The notes: generated by a model from the sequence alone, not told the origin. A DNA stretch of 37,663 bases from Actinomycetota bacterium (GCA_020444505.1 JAHLKU010000021.1:1-37663), one strand, 5' to 3'. Positions 10,550 to 19,294 are shown, numbered from the stretch's first letter. Program-made: numbers and translations.

Positions 10550-10588
10550 GCCGGTGACGGGACGCGTCGTGCGTCCGAGGACAGATTA

Positions 10589-10604
10589 CCTATCAACTGA
10601 TAGG
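10589..10604. promoter_or_regulatory. Palindromic operator CCTATCA-AC-TGATAGG
   Basis: Perfect 7-bp arms around a 2-base centre, in an AT-richer patch between the divergent GTPase and aminotransferase genes and 20 bases before the preferred aminotransferase ATG. The geometry (16 bp, TATCA/TGATA half-sites) suits a homodimeric helix-turn-helix repressor of TetR or GntR type. The TetR gene at 11912-12553 is the nearest candidate regulator, and its own promoter carries one TATCA half-site in the -10 TATCAT. The regulator assignment is inference. Confidence 0.6.
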
Positions 10605-10623
10605 CATGCATCGTGGAGGGCCC

Positions 10624-11838
10624 ATGCCGAGCGCGTACCTGCACCCGTTCACCCCGCCCCGCGCCGATCGGTTCGTGAAGATCGTCGGCGGGGAAGGCGC
10701 CGTCGTGTGGGACGACGCCGGCACCCGGTACGTCGACGGCATGGCATCGCTGTGGTACGTCAACGTGGGGTACGGGAGGGTCGAGATCGCCGATGCCATC
10801 GCCGCCCAGGCCTCGGCGCTCGGCGCCTACCACACGTTCGCTCCGTTCACCACCGGCCCCACCGAGGAACTGGCCGAGCGGATCGCGACGCTGTCGCCGT
10901 TCGGCGGGGCCCGGGTGTTCATGGGCACCTCGGGGTCGGAGGCGGTGGACACGGCGATGAAGCTCGCCCGGATCGCCCAGCGCGAGGCGGGCCACCCCGA
11001 GCGCGAGATCATCATCAGCCGCTCCCGCGGCTACCACGGCACCAACTTCGGCGGCACGTCGCTGCAGGGGATCCCCCCGAACCGGGAGGGCTGGGGGCCG
11101 CTGGTGCCGGGCGTCGTCAACGTGCCGGCCGACGACCCGGCGGCGATGGACGAGGCCTTCGCTGCCCACGAGGGGCGGATCGCCGCCGTCGTGACCGAAC
11201 CGGTGCAGGGCGCCGGGGGCGTGTGGCCTCCCATGCCCGGGTACCTGCAGCACCTCCGGGACCTGTGCGACCGCCACGGCGCCTACCTGGTCCACGACGA
11301 GGTGATCACCGGGTTCGGACGGCTCGGCACCTGGTTCGGGAGCGAGGCCGTGGGGGTGACGCCCGACATGATCACCTTCGCCAAGGCAGTCACCTCGGGG
11401 TACGTGCCGCTGTCGGGTGTGATCGTCGGGCCGGACGTGGCGGCGGCGCTCGAGGCCAACGACGGGTTCCTGCTGCGGACCGGGTACACCTACTCGGGCC
11501 ACCCGGTGGCCTGCGCCGCGGGGTTGGAGGCGCTGGCGATCACCGAGCGGGAGGGCCTGCTCGATCGGGTGCCCCACTTCGGGGGGCGCCTGTCGGCAGG
11601 CCTCGAAGCGCTGCGCGCCGAGGGCCTGCTGGCCGACGTGCGGGGCATGGGCGGGGTGTGGGGCGTCTCGGTGCCCGAGGGCCGCGACCCCGGCGCCGTC
11701 CGGGACGGCCTGCTGGCCAGGGGCGTCATCCTGCGGCCGATCCCTCCCTCCCACCTGTCGATCTGCCCGCCGCTGGTGATCACCGACGAGCAGGTGGATC
11801 ACATCGTCGAGGCACTCGGCGAGGTGCTGCGAGGCTGA
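10624..11838 (+). CDS. Class III (omega) PLP-dependent aminotransferase
   Basis: A 404-aa protein of the ornithine/GABA/omega-amino acid:pyruvate aminotransferase family. It shows GTSGSEAVDTAMKLAR (phosphate-binding), the YHG motif near residue 138, HDEVITGFGR with the pyridine-N Asp (Asp225), and the Schiff-base Lys254 in FAKAVTSGY. The opening LHPFTPP and MASLWYVNVGYGR resemble beta-alanine/putrescine-type aminotransferases using pyruvate, but the substrate cannot be fixed. ATG 10624 has GGAGG shortly upstream; an in-frame ATG at 10606 is an alternative. Probably an amino acid or polyamine catabolic gene under local control by the palindrome just upstream. Confidence 0.9.
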   Translation: MPSAYLHPFTPPRADRFVKIVGGEGAVVWDDAGTRYVDGMASLWYVNVGYGRVEIADAIAAQASALGAYHTFAPFTTGPTEELAERIATLSPFGGARVFMGTSGSEAVDTAMKLARIAQREAGHPEREIIISRSRGYHGTNFGGTSLQGIPPNREGWGPLVPGVVNVPADDPAAMDEAFAAHEGRIAAVVTEPVQGAGGVWPPMPGYLQHLRDLCDRHGAYLVHDEVITGFGRLGTWFGSEAVGVTPDMITFAKAVTSGYVPLSGVIVGPDVAAALEANDGFLLRTGYTYSGHPVACAAGLEALAITEREGLLDRVPHFGGRLSAGLEALRAEGLLADVRGMGGVWGVSVPEGRDPGAVRDGLLARGVILRPIPPSHLSICPPLVITDEQVDHIVEALGEVLRG

Positions 11839-11843
11839 GCGTC

Positions 11844-11861
11844 GCCGGGCGGCGGCCCGGT
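11844..11861 (+). terminator. Terminator-like hairpin after the aminotransferase gene
   Basis: CCGGGC-ggcg-GCCCGG, a 6-bp GC stem extendable by a G-T pair, begins six bases after the stop in the gap between convergent genes. There is no T-tract. Confidence 0.4.
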
Positions 11862-11911
11862 GCGACTGCGGCGGACCGTGCGCGCGTCGCGTGCTCGGCG
11901 GACCGGGCCCA

Positions 11912-12553
11912 TCACCCCTTCAGGGCGGCCGCCTCGGCGCGGACGGCATCGATGTCGCCGGGGTCGGCGAGCAGGCCGCGGAGCACGAACCCGGCGATGG
12001 CCGCGGGGCGGTCGGCGAGGTCGGAGCGGGGCTGCCCGGCGGCCTGGAAGATCACCTCGACGGTCATGGCGTGGATCAACTGGCGGACGAACTCGGCATC
12101 GGCCGGGTGGAATTCGCCGGCGTCGAGGCCTTCGGCGACCAGGCCCCGCACCTCGGCGTGGAACTCCCGCTGGGCGGCCCGCTGGGGGGCGAGCGCCGGG
12201 TCCTCGAGCACCGATTCGTCGTAGAGGCCCCTGGCGTCGTAGGGGAAGCCGAGGAGCGCCGCCACGTCGGCCTCCACGTAGGCGTGGAGGCGGGCCGCCG
12301 GCCTGCCTCCCCCGGCCCGGATGCGCCGGATCCGCTCCAGGGCGGGCCCGAGGTCGCGGTCCAGCAGTTCGGCGAGGATCGCCTGTTTGGTGGGGAAGTG
12401 GTGGAACAGGGACGGCTGCCGGATGCCGACCGCGGCGGCGATCCCCCGGGTGGAGGTGCCGTGGAAGCCCCGGCGGGCGAATGCGGCGGCAGCGGCCTTC
12501 AGGATGCGCTCCCGCGTGGCGGAGGCATCGTCGGTGCGCGGGCCGGCTGGCAT
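11912..12553 (-). CDS. TetR-family transcriptional regulator
   Basis: A 213-aa protein. The N-terminal TetR DNA-binding domain (about residues 13-60) reads RERILKAAAAAFARRGFHGTS, then a helix-turn-helix with GIAAAVGIRQPSLFHHFPTK. The rest is an alpha-helical ligand and dimerisation domain without recognisable specificity. It lies directly downstream of the carboxylase genes on the same strand but has its own -10 (TATCAT, ten bases before ATG). Possible targets are the carboxylase operon, itself, or the aminotransferase/GTPase pair whose palindrome resembles TetR operators. In actinobacteria, TetR regulators beside acyl-CoA carboxylase genes often sense acyl-CoAs, which is a reasonable but untested guess. 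Confidence 0.92.
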   Translation of the reverse strand: MPAGPRTDDASATRERILKAAAAAFARRGFHGTSTRGIAAAVGIRQPSLFHHFPTKQAILAELLDRDLGPALERIRRIRAGGGRPAARLHAYVEADVAALLGFPYDARGLYDESVLEDPALAPQRAAQREFHAEVRGLVAEGLDAGEFHPADAEFVRQLIHAMTVEVIFQAAGQPRSDLADRPAAIAGFVLRGLLADPGDIDAVRAEAAALKG

Positions 12554-12563
12554 GGGGACTTCG

Positions 12564-12569
12564 ATGATA
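12564..12569 (-). promoter_or_regulatory. -10 box TATCAT of the TetR gene
   Basis: TATCAT on the minus strand ends ten bases before ATG 12553, in the 34-base gap after the carboxylase gene, with no Shine-Dalgarno site. It contains a TATCA half-site like that of the palindrome at 10589-10604, so autoregulation is conceivable. Confidence 0.4.
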
Positions 12570-12587
12570 CGTCGGGCGCGGGCCCGC

Positions 12588-14348
12588 TCAGCGGATGATC
12601 GCCAGCACCTGGCCGGCGGACACCTTGTCGCCGGCGGCGACCCGCAGGTCCACGATCTCGCCGGCGTTCTCGGAGCGGATCTCGTTCTCCATCTTCATGG
12701 CCTCGAGGATGAAGAGGGGCTCTCCGGCGTCCACGCGCTCGCCCGCCTTGTGGTGGACCTTGACGATGGTGCCCTGCATGGGCGCCGCCACCAGGCCCTC
12801 GCCGGTCGGCGGCGCCGCCGCCTGGGTGAGCTTGGGCGGGCGGCGGCGCGGGCCGGGGCGGGCGCCGCCGGCTCCGGGGGCCGCCGGGAGCTCCGGCGCC
12901 CACAGGTTCACGGTGTAGCGGCGGCCGCCCACCTCCACCGTCATGCTGCGGCGGGCCATCTCCTCTTCCTCGGGCAGGAGCGGCGATGCGGGCTGCTGCA
13001 GCCCGGTGAGGTCCATCTCGTCCTCCACCGACTTGGTGTGGTGCGTGCCGGCGACGAACGCCTCCGACCGCAGCGCGAAGCAGTGGAACGGGATGGTGGT
13101 GGCGACGCCGGTGATCGTGAACTCCGCGAGGGCGCGGCGGCTCCGCTCGATGGCCTCGGTGCGGTCCCTGCCCCACACCACCAGCTTTGCGATGAGGTTG
13201 TCGTAGTACTGGCTGATGGCCGAGCCGGCCCGCACCCCCGAGTCCACCCGGATGCCCAGGCCGCCGGGCTCCTCGTACTCGACGATGTCGCCCGGGTTGG
13301 GGAGGAATCCCTTGGCGGGGTCCTCGGCGTTGATGCGGAACTCGATGGCGTGGCCGCGCGTCTCCACCGTGTCGAAGGACAGCGGCTCGCCGCGGGCCAC
13401 CCGCAGCTGCTCGCGCGCCAGGTCGACGCCGGTGACCATCTCGGTGACCGTGTGCTCCACCTGCAGGCGGGTGTTCATCTCCAGGAAGTAGAACTCCCCG
13501 TCCTGGTCCATGAGGAACTCGACGGTGCCGGCGTTGACGTAGCCGGCGGCGGCGGCGACCTTGAGGGCCGCCTCGCCGATGGCGGCGCGCTGCGCCGGGG
13601 TGATCACCGGCGACGGCGTCTCCTCGATCAGCTTCTGGTGGCGGCGCTGCAACGAGCAGTCCCGCTCGCCGAGGAACACGCCGTTGCCGTGCCGGTCCAC
13701 GATGATCTGCGCCTCGATGTGACGGGGGCGCTCCAGGTAGCGCTCCACGTACACCTCGGGGTTGGCGAAGTAGGCGTCGGCCTCCCGCCGGGCGGCCTCG
13801 AAGGCGTCGGCGAGCGCGTCGGGGTCGTGGACCACCCGCAACCCCTTGCCGCCGCCGCCGTGGGCGGCCTTGACGGCGATCGGGAAGCCGAACTCACCGG
13901 CAGCCTCCTGCACCTCCTCGACGCTTCCCAGCGGGTCGAGCGTGCCGGGAACGCCGGCCACGCCGGCCTCCTGGGCGGCGCGCCGCGACGAGATCTTGTC
14001 GCCCATCAGGCTGATCGCCTCGGGGGACGGGCCCACCCAGATGAGCCCCGCCTCGATGACCCGGCGGGCGAACTCGGCGTTCTCGGCGAGGAAGCCGTAC
14101 CCGGGATGCACGGCCGAGGCGTCGGCCTCGGCGGCCACCCGGAGGATGGCGTCGATGTCCAGGTAGGACTCGGCGGCGGGAGCAGGACCGATGTTCCATG
14201 CCTCGTGGGCCATCCGGGTGTGCACGGCGTCACGATCGAGCTCGGAGTAGACGGCGATGGTGCGCAGCCCCTCCTCGCGGGCCGCCCGGATCACCCGGAC
14301 CGCGATCTCCCCCCGGTTGGCGACGAGCACCGACTCCATGACGGTCAT
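12588..14348 (-). CDS. Acyl-CoA carboxylase alpha subunit: biotin carboxylase plus biotin carrier (AccA3-like)
   Basis: A 586-aa fusion of biotin carboxylase (about residues 4-450) and biotinyl domain (about 515-586), joined by a Pro/Ala-rich linker. Seen motifs are VLVANRGEIAVRVIR, the ATP-grasp glycine loop GGGGKGLR, CSLQRRHQK, EMNTRLQVEH, and the biotinylation site EAMKMEN with Lys552. It carboxylates its own biotin with bicarbonate and ATP and passes the carboxyl group to the beta subunit encoded upstream. The two genes overlap as ATGA, which indicates translational coupling and equal dosage. Actinobacterial AccA3-type subunits can serve both acetyl- and propionyl-CoA carboxylases; the beta subunit decides substrate. 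Confidence 0.95.
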   Translation of the reverse strand: MTVMESVLVANRGEIAVRVIRAAREEGLRTIAVYSELDRDAVHTRMAHEAWNIGPAPAAESYLDIDAILRVAAEADASAVHPGYGFLAENAEFARRVIEAGLIWVGPSPEAISLMGDKISSRRAAQEAGVAGVPGTLDPLGSVEEVQEAAGEFGFPIAVKAAHGGGGKGLRVVHDPDALADAFEAARREADAYFANPEVYVERYLERPRHIEAQIIVDRHGNGVFLGERDCSLQRRHQKLIEETPSPVITPAQRAAIGEAALKVAAAAGYVNAGTVEFLMDQDGEFYFLEMNTRLQVEHTVTEMVTGVDLAREQLRVARGEPLSFDTVETRGHAIEFRINAEDPAKGFLPNPGDIVEYEEPGGLGIRVDSGVRAGSAISQYYDNLIAKLVVWGRDRTEAIERSRRALAEFTITGVATTIPFHCFALRSEAFVAGTHHTKSVEDEMDLTGLQQPASPLLPEEEEMARRSMTVEVGGRRYTVNLWAPELPAAPGAGGARPGPRRRPPKLTQAAAPPTGEGLVAAPMQGTIVKVHHKAGERVDAGEPLFILEAMKMENEIRSENAGEIVDLRVAAGDKVSAGQVLAIIR

Positions 14349-15895
14349 AGCGGGATGTTCCCATGCTTCTTGGGGGGCATCTGCGCCCGCTTGGTCCGCA
14401 GCATCGCCAGCGTCTGCACGAGGCGGGGCCTGGTCTCCCGCGGCTCGATCACCTCGTCGACCAGGCCGAGCTCGGCGGCCACGTACGGGTTGCCGAACCG
14501 CTCCTCGTACTCGGCGACCAGCTCGGCCCTGGTCGCCTCGGGATCGTCGGAGTCGGCGAGGGCGCGGCGGTGGATGATGTTGACGGCACCCTGGGCGCCC
14601 ATCACGGCGATCTGGGCGGTGGGCCAGGCGAACACCGCGTCGGCACCCACCGAGCGGGAGTTCATCACCACGTAGGCGCCGCCGTACGACTTACGGGTGA
14701 TCACGGTCACCCGGGGCACGGTCGCCTCGCAGTAGGCGTACAGCAGCTTGGCCCCGTGGCGGATGATGCCGCCGTGCTCCTGGTCCACGCCGGGGAGGAA
14801 CCCGGGCACGTCCACGAACGTGACCAGCGGGATGTTGAAGGCGTCGCAGAACCGGACGAACCGGGCGCCCTTGGACGAGGCGTCGATGTCGAGCGTCCCG
14901 GCGAGGGCGGACGGCTGGTTGCCGACCACACCCACCGTGTAGCCGTCGACCCGGGCGAAGCCCACCACGATGTTGCGGGCGTAGTGCTGGTGGACCTCGT
15001 AGAACTCGCCGTCGTCCACCACCTCCTCGATCAGGCGCACCATGTCGTACGGCTGGTTGGGGGAGTCGGGCACCATGGTGGTGAGCGCCTCCGACATGCG
15101 CTCGGGCGCGTCGGCCGGCGTGAAGAACGGCGGGGCCTCCATGTTGTTGGCCGGGAGGAACGACAGCAGGTAGCGCACCTCTTCCAGGGCGTGCCGCTCG
15201 TCGGTGCTCACGAAGTGCGTGACCCCCGACACCGAGCCGTGCGGCTTGGCGCCGCCCAACTCGTCGAAGGACACCTCCTCGCCGGTGACGGTCTTGATGA
15301 CGTCGGGGCCGGTGATGAACAGGTGGCTCTGGCCTTCCACCTGGTAGATGAAGTCGGTCATGGCGGGGGAGTAGACGGCACCGCCGGCGCACGGGCCCAT
15401 GATCACCGACACCTGGGGGATCACCCCCGAGGCCTTGACGTTGCGGGCGAAGATGTGGCCGTAACCGTCCAGCGACGCCACGCCCTCCTGGATGCGGGCG
15501 CCGCCCGAGTCCTTGAGGCCCACCAGCGGGGCGCCCGTCTGCATCGCGAGGTCCATGACCTTGCAGACCTTCTGGCTCACCAGGTTGCCCAGGCTGCCCC
15601 CGAACACGGTGAAGTCCTCGGCGAAGACGAACACCTCGCGGCCGTCCACGGTGCCCCACCCGGTCACCACGGCGTCGCCGTGCGGCCGGCGCTCCTCGAT
15701 GCCGAACCCCGATGCCTGGTGGCGGGTGAACTGGTCCAGCTCGACGAACGAGCCCTGGTCGAGGAAGGCGTCGATCCGCTCCCGTGCCGTCAGCTTGCCG
15801 GCCTCGTGCTGGCGGTCGACGGCGCGCTGGCTCCCGGCGTGCTCCGCCTGCTCGCGCAGCGCCCTCAACCGCTCGATCTGCTCTTCCGTGCTCAC
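14345..15895 (-). CDS. Acyl-CoA carboxylase beta subunit, propionyl-CoA carboxylase type (PccB/AccD5-like)
   Basis: The 516-aa carboxyltransferase subunit has crotonase-fold N and C halves. Visible are GKLTARERID, FAEDFTVFGGSLG, the oxyanion glycines in SGGARIQEG and MGPCAGGAVYSPA, then FVDVPGFLPG and RKSYGGAYVVM in the C half. Similarity is to propionyl-CoA carboxylase (AccD5/PccB). The residue at the known specificity position was not checked, so acetyl- or butyryl-CoA are possible. GTG 15895 (VSTEEQIERLR) is preferred to ATG 15940, which would overlap the divergent birA leader. The product methylmalonyl-CoA is the substrate expected of the mutase at 2662-4254. Divergent from birA, whose product biotinylates the partner subunit. 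Confidence 0.92.
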   Translation of the reverse strand: MSTEEQIERLRALREQAEHAGSQRAVDRQHEAGKLTARERIDAFLDQGSFVELDQFTRHQASGFGIEERRPHGDAVVTGWGTVDGREVFVFAEDFTVFGGSLGNLVSQKVCKVMDLAMQTGAPLVGLKDSGGARIQEGVASLDGYGHIFARNVKASGVIPQVSVIMGPCAGGAVYSPAMTDFIYQVEGQSHLFITGPDVIKTVTGEEVSFDELGGAKPHGSVSGVTHFVSTDERHALEEVRYLLSFLPANNMEAPPFFTPADAPERMSEALTTMVPDSPNQPYDMVRLIEEVVDDGEFYEVHQHYARNIVVGFARVDGYTVGVVGNQPSALAGTLDIDASSKGARFVRFCDAFNIPLVTFVDVPGFLPGVDQEHGGIIRHGAKLLYAYCEATVPRVTVITRKSYGGAYVVMNSRSVGADAVFAWPTAQIAVMGAQGAVNIIHRRALADSDDPEATRAELVAEYEERFGNPYVAAELGLVDEVIEPRETRPRLVQTLAMLRTKRAQMPPKKHGNIPL

Positions 15896-15907
15896 GACCG
15901 CCCCGGG

Positions 15908-15913
15908 TACCCT
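15908..15913 (+). promoter_or_regulatory. -10 box TACCCT of birA
   Basis: CCCCGGGTACCCT in the 47-base gap between divergent accD-like and birA genes. The birA leader would be about 25 bases, with GAGGG six bases before its ATG. Confidence 0.4.
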
Positions 15914-15942
15914 TCGGTCAGTTCGACCCTCGAGGGCCAAGA

Positions 15943-16620
15943 ATGGCTACACCTTACGACCTCGTCCAACTGGGCACCGTCGCGACCACCCAGCACGAGG
16001 CGCGCCGCCGCTACGCCGGAGGGCCGGTGCTGGTGACGGCAGAGCGCCAGACCGCAGGGCGGGGGCGCACTGGCAACTCCTGGGAACACGCGGCGAGGGC
16101 GGTGGCCGCCTCGCTGGCGTTCGAGCCGGGCTGGCCGGTGGAGTCGCTGCCGGTGATCGCCCTGGTCGCAGGCCTCGCCGCCAGGGACGCGGTCGGTGGC
16201 GATGCCGCCCTCAAATGGCCGAACGACGTGATGGCGGAGGGCCGCAAGGTGGGCGGCGTGCTGGTGGAAGCCGACGGCGGCCTCGTCGTCGCCGGCCTCG
16301 GGGTGAACCTCTGGTGGCCGGACCCCCTCGACGGCGCCGGTGCGCTCTTCCCGAGCGACCCGGGGCCCGAGGCCGCCGACTGGATGGCAGAGCACTGGGC
16401 CAACCGCCTGCTGGAGCGCGCCGCGGCCGGCCCGGGCGACTGGGGCCGCCGGGAGTACGCCGAGCGGTGCCTGACGCTGGGCACCGAGGTCACCTGGGAA
16501 CCCGACGGCAGCGGCACCGCCGTCGGCATCGACCCCGGAGGGGGCCTGGTGGTGGCCGTCGGCGACGGCGAGACGGTGCTCCGCTCGGGTGAGGTCGGCC
16601 GGGTCCGCCCGGCGGGGTGA
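15943..16620 (+). CDS. birA: Biotin-[acetyl-CoA-carboxylase] ligase
   Basis: A 225-aa catalytic-only biotin protein ligase. It shows the biotinyl-AMP loop QTAGRGRTGNSW (residues 36-47), LKWPNDV (90-96) and the RKVGGVLVE strand with the conserved Lys102. The N-terminal helix-turn-helix of E. coli BirA is missing, so it should not act as a biotin-operon repressor. It attaches biotin to the EAMKMEN Lys of the carboxylase alpha subunit encoded next door. ATG 15943 is supported by GAGGG six bases upstream. The C-terminal SH3-like domain is present (about 178-225). The same neighbour relation exists in M. tuberculosis (birA beside accD5). Confidence 0.95.
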   Translation: MATPYDLVQLGTVATTQHEARRRYAGGPVLVTAERQTAGRGRTGNSWEHAARAVAASLAFEPGWPVESLPVIALVAGLAARDAVGGDAALKWPNDVMAEGRKVGGVLVEADGGLVVAGLGVNLWWPDPLDGAGALFPSDPGPEAADWMAEHWANRLLERAAAGPGDWGRREYAERCLTLGTEVTWEPDGSGTAVGIDPGGGLVVAVGDGETVLRSGEVGRVRPAG

Positions 16621-16660
16621 GCGCCGCCGTCGCCCCGCGTCGCATATCGTGAGAGGCCGG

Positions 16661-16666
16661 TACGAT
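16661..16666 (+). promoter_or_regulatory. -10 box TACGAT of the LCP operon
   Basis: GGTACGAT ends 11 bases before ATG 16678. There is no Shine-Dalgarno sequence, so a very short or absent leader is expected. It would drive the four-gene LCP-ugd-manC-epimerase unit. Confidence 0.45.
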
Positions 16667-16677
16667 ACGGCCCGATC

Positions 16678-18015
16678 ATGACCGATCTCACCCCTCCTTC
16701 ACCCCCTGAGCCGCGCCCCGGGAACGGCGACGCCGCGGCCGCCCCGCCGCCCCCGCCCCCGCCCCCGGCGCGCCGCCCCTGGGTGCGCAAGGCGCTCATC
16801 GGCTTCCTGGTGGTGGCCAATGTCGGCATCTTCGGCGCGCTCGCCGCGGTCTGGCTGGCCGCCGACAAGGTGGCCGAGGCCATCCCCACGGTGGACGGCG
16901 ACCTCGACCTGGCCGCCACGCCCGGCGGCGGGGAGCCGGTGACGTTCCTGCTGGTCGGCAGCGACAGCCGCGAGGGCGTTCCGGAGGACTTCACCAACAT
17001 GGGGAACTTCGGCGGGCAGCGCGCCGACGTGATCATGCTGGTGAAGGTGCTGCCGGACGAGGGTCGGGTGCAGATCCTCAGCCTGCCGCGAGACCTCAAG
17101 ATCACCTACGAGGGCCGGTCGCAGCGCATCAACGCGGCGTACAACGACGGCCCCGCCGGGCTGCTGGAAGCCGTCGCCGACGTCACGCCGGACCCGATCC
17201 ACCACTACCTGCAGGTGAACTTCGCCGGCTTCGCCGGCATCGTGGATGCGGTGGGCGGCATCGAGATGACCTTCCCGTATGCGGCGCGCGACGTGAAGTC
17301 GGGGTTCGAGATCTCCGCCGGGACGCACACCCTCGACGGGCAGCAGGCATTGCAGCTGGCCAGGGCGCGCAAGTACGAGGAGTTCCGCAACGGCTCGTGG
17401 GGCTACGTCCGGGCCGACGACATCGGCCGCACCGGGCGCCAGCAGGACGTGCTGATGGCCCTCCTGACGCAGCTGGACCGCCCCGGGTCGATCGACGAGT
17501 TCGGCGACCTGGTGGACGCCCTCGGGGGCTTCGTCCAGCGCGACGATGCGCTCAGCGCAGACGACATCATCCAGTTGGGCTGGGCGATGCGGAACGTGAC
17601 CGCCGCCGACATCGATGCGACGACGCTGCCGGTCTCGTACTCGTCGGAGAACGGCGTCGCGTACGTGGTGCAGCGTGAGCCGGAGGCCACCGAGGCGCTG
17701 GCCGCCTTCCGCAACGGGGTGCCGTTCGCCGAGGCGGCGGTAGCCGATGCGGTGGTGGAGGTGCAGAACGGCAGCACCATCGACGGCGCCGCCGGAGCCA
17801 CGGCGGCGGCGCTCGAGGGCGCCGGGTTCGAGATCTCACGGACGGCCAACGCCGACCGCAGCGACTACACGACCACGCTCATCGTCGCCCGGCCCAAGGC
17901 GGTCGAGGCCGCCGAGGCGGTGGCGGCGGCACTGGGGTACGGCGAGGTATCGGCGGGGGCTACACCCAACGGAGTGGATGTGGTCGTTATCGTCGGTGCC
18001 GATGCCGGAACCTGA
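16678..18015 (+). CDS. LytR-CpsA-Psr (LCP) family glycopolymer-peptidoglycan ligase
   Basis: A 445-aa membrane-anchored enzyme. A Pro-rich cytoplasmic tail (residues 1-36, with a run of eight prolines) precedes one helix (about 40-62). The extracellular LCP domain (about 82-250) shows LLVGSDSRE, RADVIMLVKV and LSLPRDLKI, whose Arg/Asp residues bind the polyprenyl pyrophosphate head. A LytR C-terminal domain follows (about 358-440, VEVQNGSTIDGAA). LCP enzymes transfer lipid-linked wall polymers to peptidoglycan; in mycobacteria Lcp1 attaches arabinogalactan. It heads an operon of nucleotide-sugar genes that could supply such a polymer and overlaps ugd by 14 bases. The polymer here is unknown. 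Confidence 0.93.
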   Translation: MTDLTPPSPPEPRPGNGDAAAAPPPPPPPPARRPWVRKALIGFLVVANVGIFGALAAVWLAADKVAEAIPTVDGDLDLAATPGGGEPVTFLLVGSDSREGVPEDFTNMGNFGGQRADVIMLVKVLPDEGRVQILSLPRDLKITYEGRSQRINAAYNDGPAGLLEAVADVTPDPIHHYLQVNFAGFAGIVDAVGGIEMTFPYAARDVKSGFEISAGTHTLDGQQALQLARARKYEEFRNGSWGYVRADDIGRTGRQQDVLMALLTQLDRPGSIDEFGDLVDALGGFVQRDDALSADDIIQLGWAMRNVTAADIDATTLPVSYSSENGVAYVVQREPEATEALAAFRNGVPFAEAAVADAVVEVQNGSTIDGAAGATAAALEGAGFEISRTANADRSDYTTTLIVARPKAVEAAEAVAAALGYGEVSAGATPNGVDVVVIVGADAGT

Positions 18016-19294
18016 TCACCCCACCACGACCGTCGCCGTACTCGGGGCAGGCCACGTCGGCCTGGTGACCGCGGTCGGGTTCGCCCACCACGGCATGCGG
18101 GTGCGCGTGGGCGAAGCCGATGCGGCCAGGCTCGAGGTGCTGCGCTCGGGCGGTGTGCCGTTCCACGAGCCGGGCCTGGAGCCGCTGGTGGCGGCCGCCG
18201 TCGCCGCCGGCTCCCTGACCTTCCACGCCTCCAACGCCGAGGCGGCCGCCGGCGCGGCTGCGGTGTTCCTGGCGGTGCCGACCCCGGCGAGCGCCGACGG
18301 CTCCGCCGACCTCTCGGCCGTCGAGGCGGCCATCGTCTCCATCGCCCCCGTCGCCACGCCCGACACGGTGGTCGTGGTGAAGTCCTCGGTGCCGCCCGGG
18401 TCGTGGCGGCGGATCGAGCGGTGGATGGGCGAGCACGGCTGCGCCGGCTCGCTCGCGGTCAACCCGGAGTTCCTGCAGGAGGGCAAGGCCCTCTCCGGCG
18501 TGCTCGAGCCGGCCCGGGTGGTGGTCGGTGCGAACGACCCGGCGGCCGCCGCCGTGGTGGCCCGCCTCCACGAGCCGTTCGGGGCGCCGCTGGTGCAGAC
18601 CGACCCGGCCTCGGCCGAACTGGCCAAGTACGCCGCCAACGCCTATCTCGCGACCCGGGTCACCTTCATCAACACCATCGCCAACCTGGCCGACGCGGTG
18701 GGCGCCGACATCGTCGACGTGGTCGCCGCCGTGGGGCTCGACCCGAGGATCGGAAGCCACTTCCTGCGCCCCGGCCCCGGGTACGGAGGCTCGTGCTTCC
18801 CCAAGGACCTCCCCGCCCTCATCGCCAGCGGCGCCGAGCACGGCCTCGGCCTGCCCTTGCTGGAGGCGGTGGTCGACGCCAACGCGGCGCAGCCGGACGT
18901 GATCCTGGCCAAGCTGGCCGCCGCACTGGGCCCGCTCGACGGCAAGAAGGTGGCGCTGTTGGGCCTGGCGTTCAAGGCCGACACCGACGACCTGGCCGGT
19001 TCCCCGGCGGTGCGCCTGGCGGAGTTGCTGGTGGCCGCGGGGGCGGCGGTGACCGCCTACGACCCCGCCGCCCGGCCCGACCTTCCCGGCGTGACCCTGG
19101 CCGACACCGTCGCCGGGGCGCTGGGCGGTGCCGATGCCGTGCTCATCGCGACCGAGTGGCCCGAGTTCGCCGGCCTCGATCCGGCGGAGCTGGCGGCGGC
19201 CATGGACGGCGACGTGGTGGTGGACGCCCGCAACATGATGGACAAGGCGGCGGCGCTCGCCGCCGGGCTCGACTACCGGGGGATCGGGCGGTGA
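18002..19294 (+). CDS. ugd: UDP-glucose/GDP-mannose dehydrogenase family (likely UDP-glucose 6-dehydrogenase)
   Basis: A 430-aa NAD-dependent sugar-nucleotide dehydrogenase oxidising C6 of the sugar to a carboxylate in two steps. Motifs: VAVLGAGHVGLV (residues 11-22), PTPASADGSADLS, NPEFLQEG, the catalytic LAKYAANAYLA Lys209, and GGSCFPKD with Cys265 forming the thiohemiacetal. The third domain begins GLAFKADTDDLAGSP. Most relatives with this motif set use UDP-glucose to make UDP-glucuronate; GDP-mannose cannot be excluded, particularly since the next gene resembles GDP-mannose pyrophosphorylase. ATG 18002 overlaps the LCP gene, and the stop overlaps the next start as GTGA. Confidence 0.92.
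   Translation: MPEPDHPTTTVAVLGAGHVGLVTAVGFAHHGMRVRVGEADAARLEVLRSGGVPFHEPGLEPLVAAAVAAGSLTFHASNAEAAAGAAAVFLAVPTPASADGSADLSAVEAAIVSIAPVATPDTVVVVKSSVPPGSWRRIERWMGEHGCAGSLAVNPEFLQEGKALSGVLEPARVVVGANDPAAAAVVARLHEPFGAPLVQTDPASAELAKYAANAYLATRVTFINTIANLADAVGADIVDVVAAVGLDPRIGSHFLRPGPGYGGSCFPKDLPALIASGAEHGLGLPLLEAVVDANAAQPDVILAKLAAALGPLDGKKVALLGLAFKADTDDLAGSPAVRLAELLVAAGAAVTAYDPAARPDLPGVTLADTVAGALGGADAVLIATEWPEFAGLDPAELAAAMDGDVVVDARNMMDKAAALAAGLDYRGIGR

Noticed and set aside
16741-16775. CCGCC/CCCCG simple repeat near the LCP gene start
   Set aside because: It simply encodes the poly-proline cytoplasmic tail common in actinobacterial LCP and PBP proteins. It may vary in length but is not a separate element.
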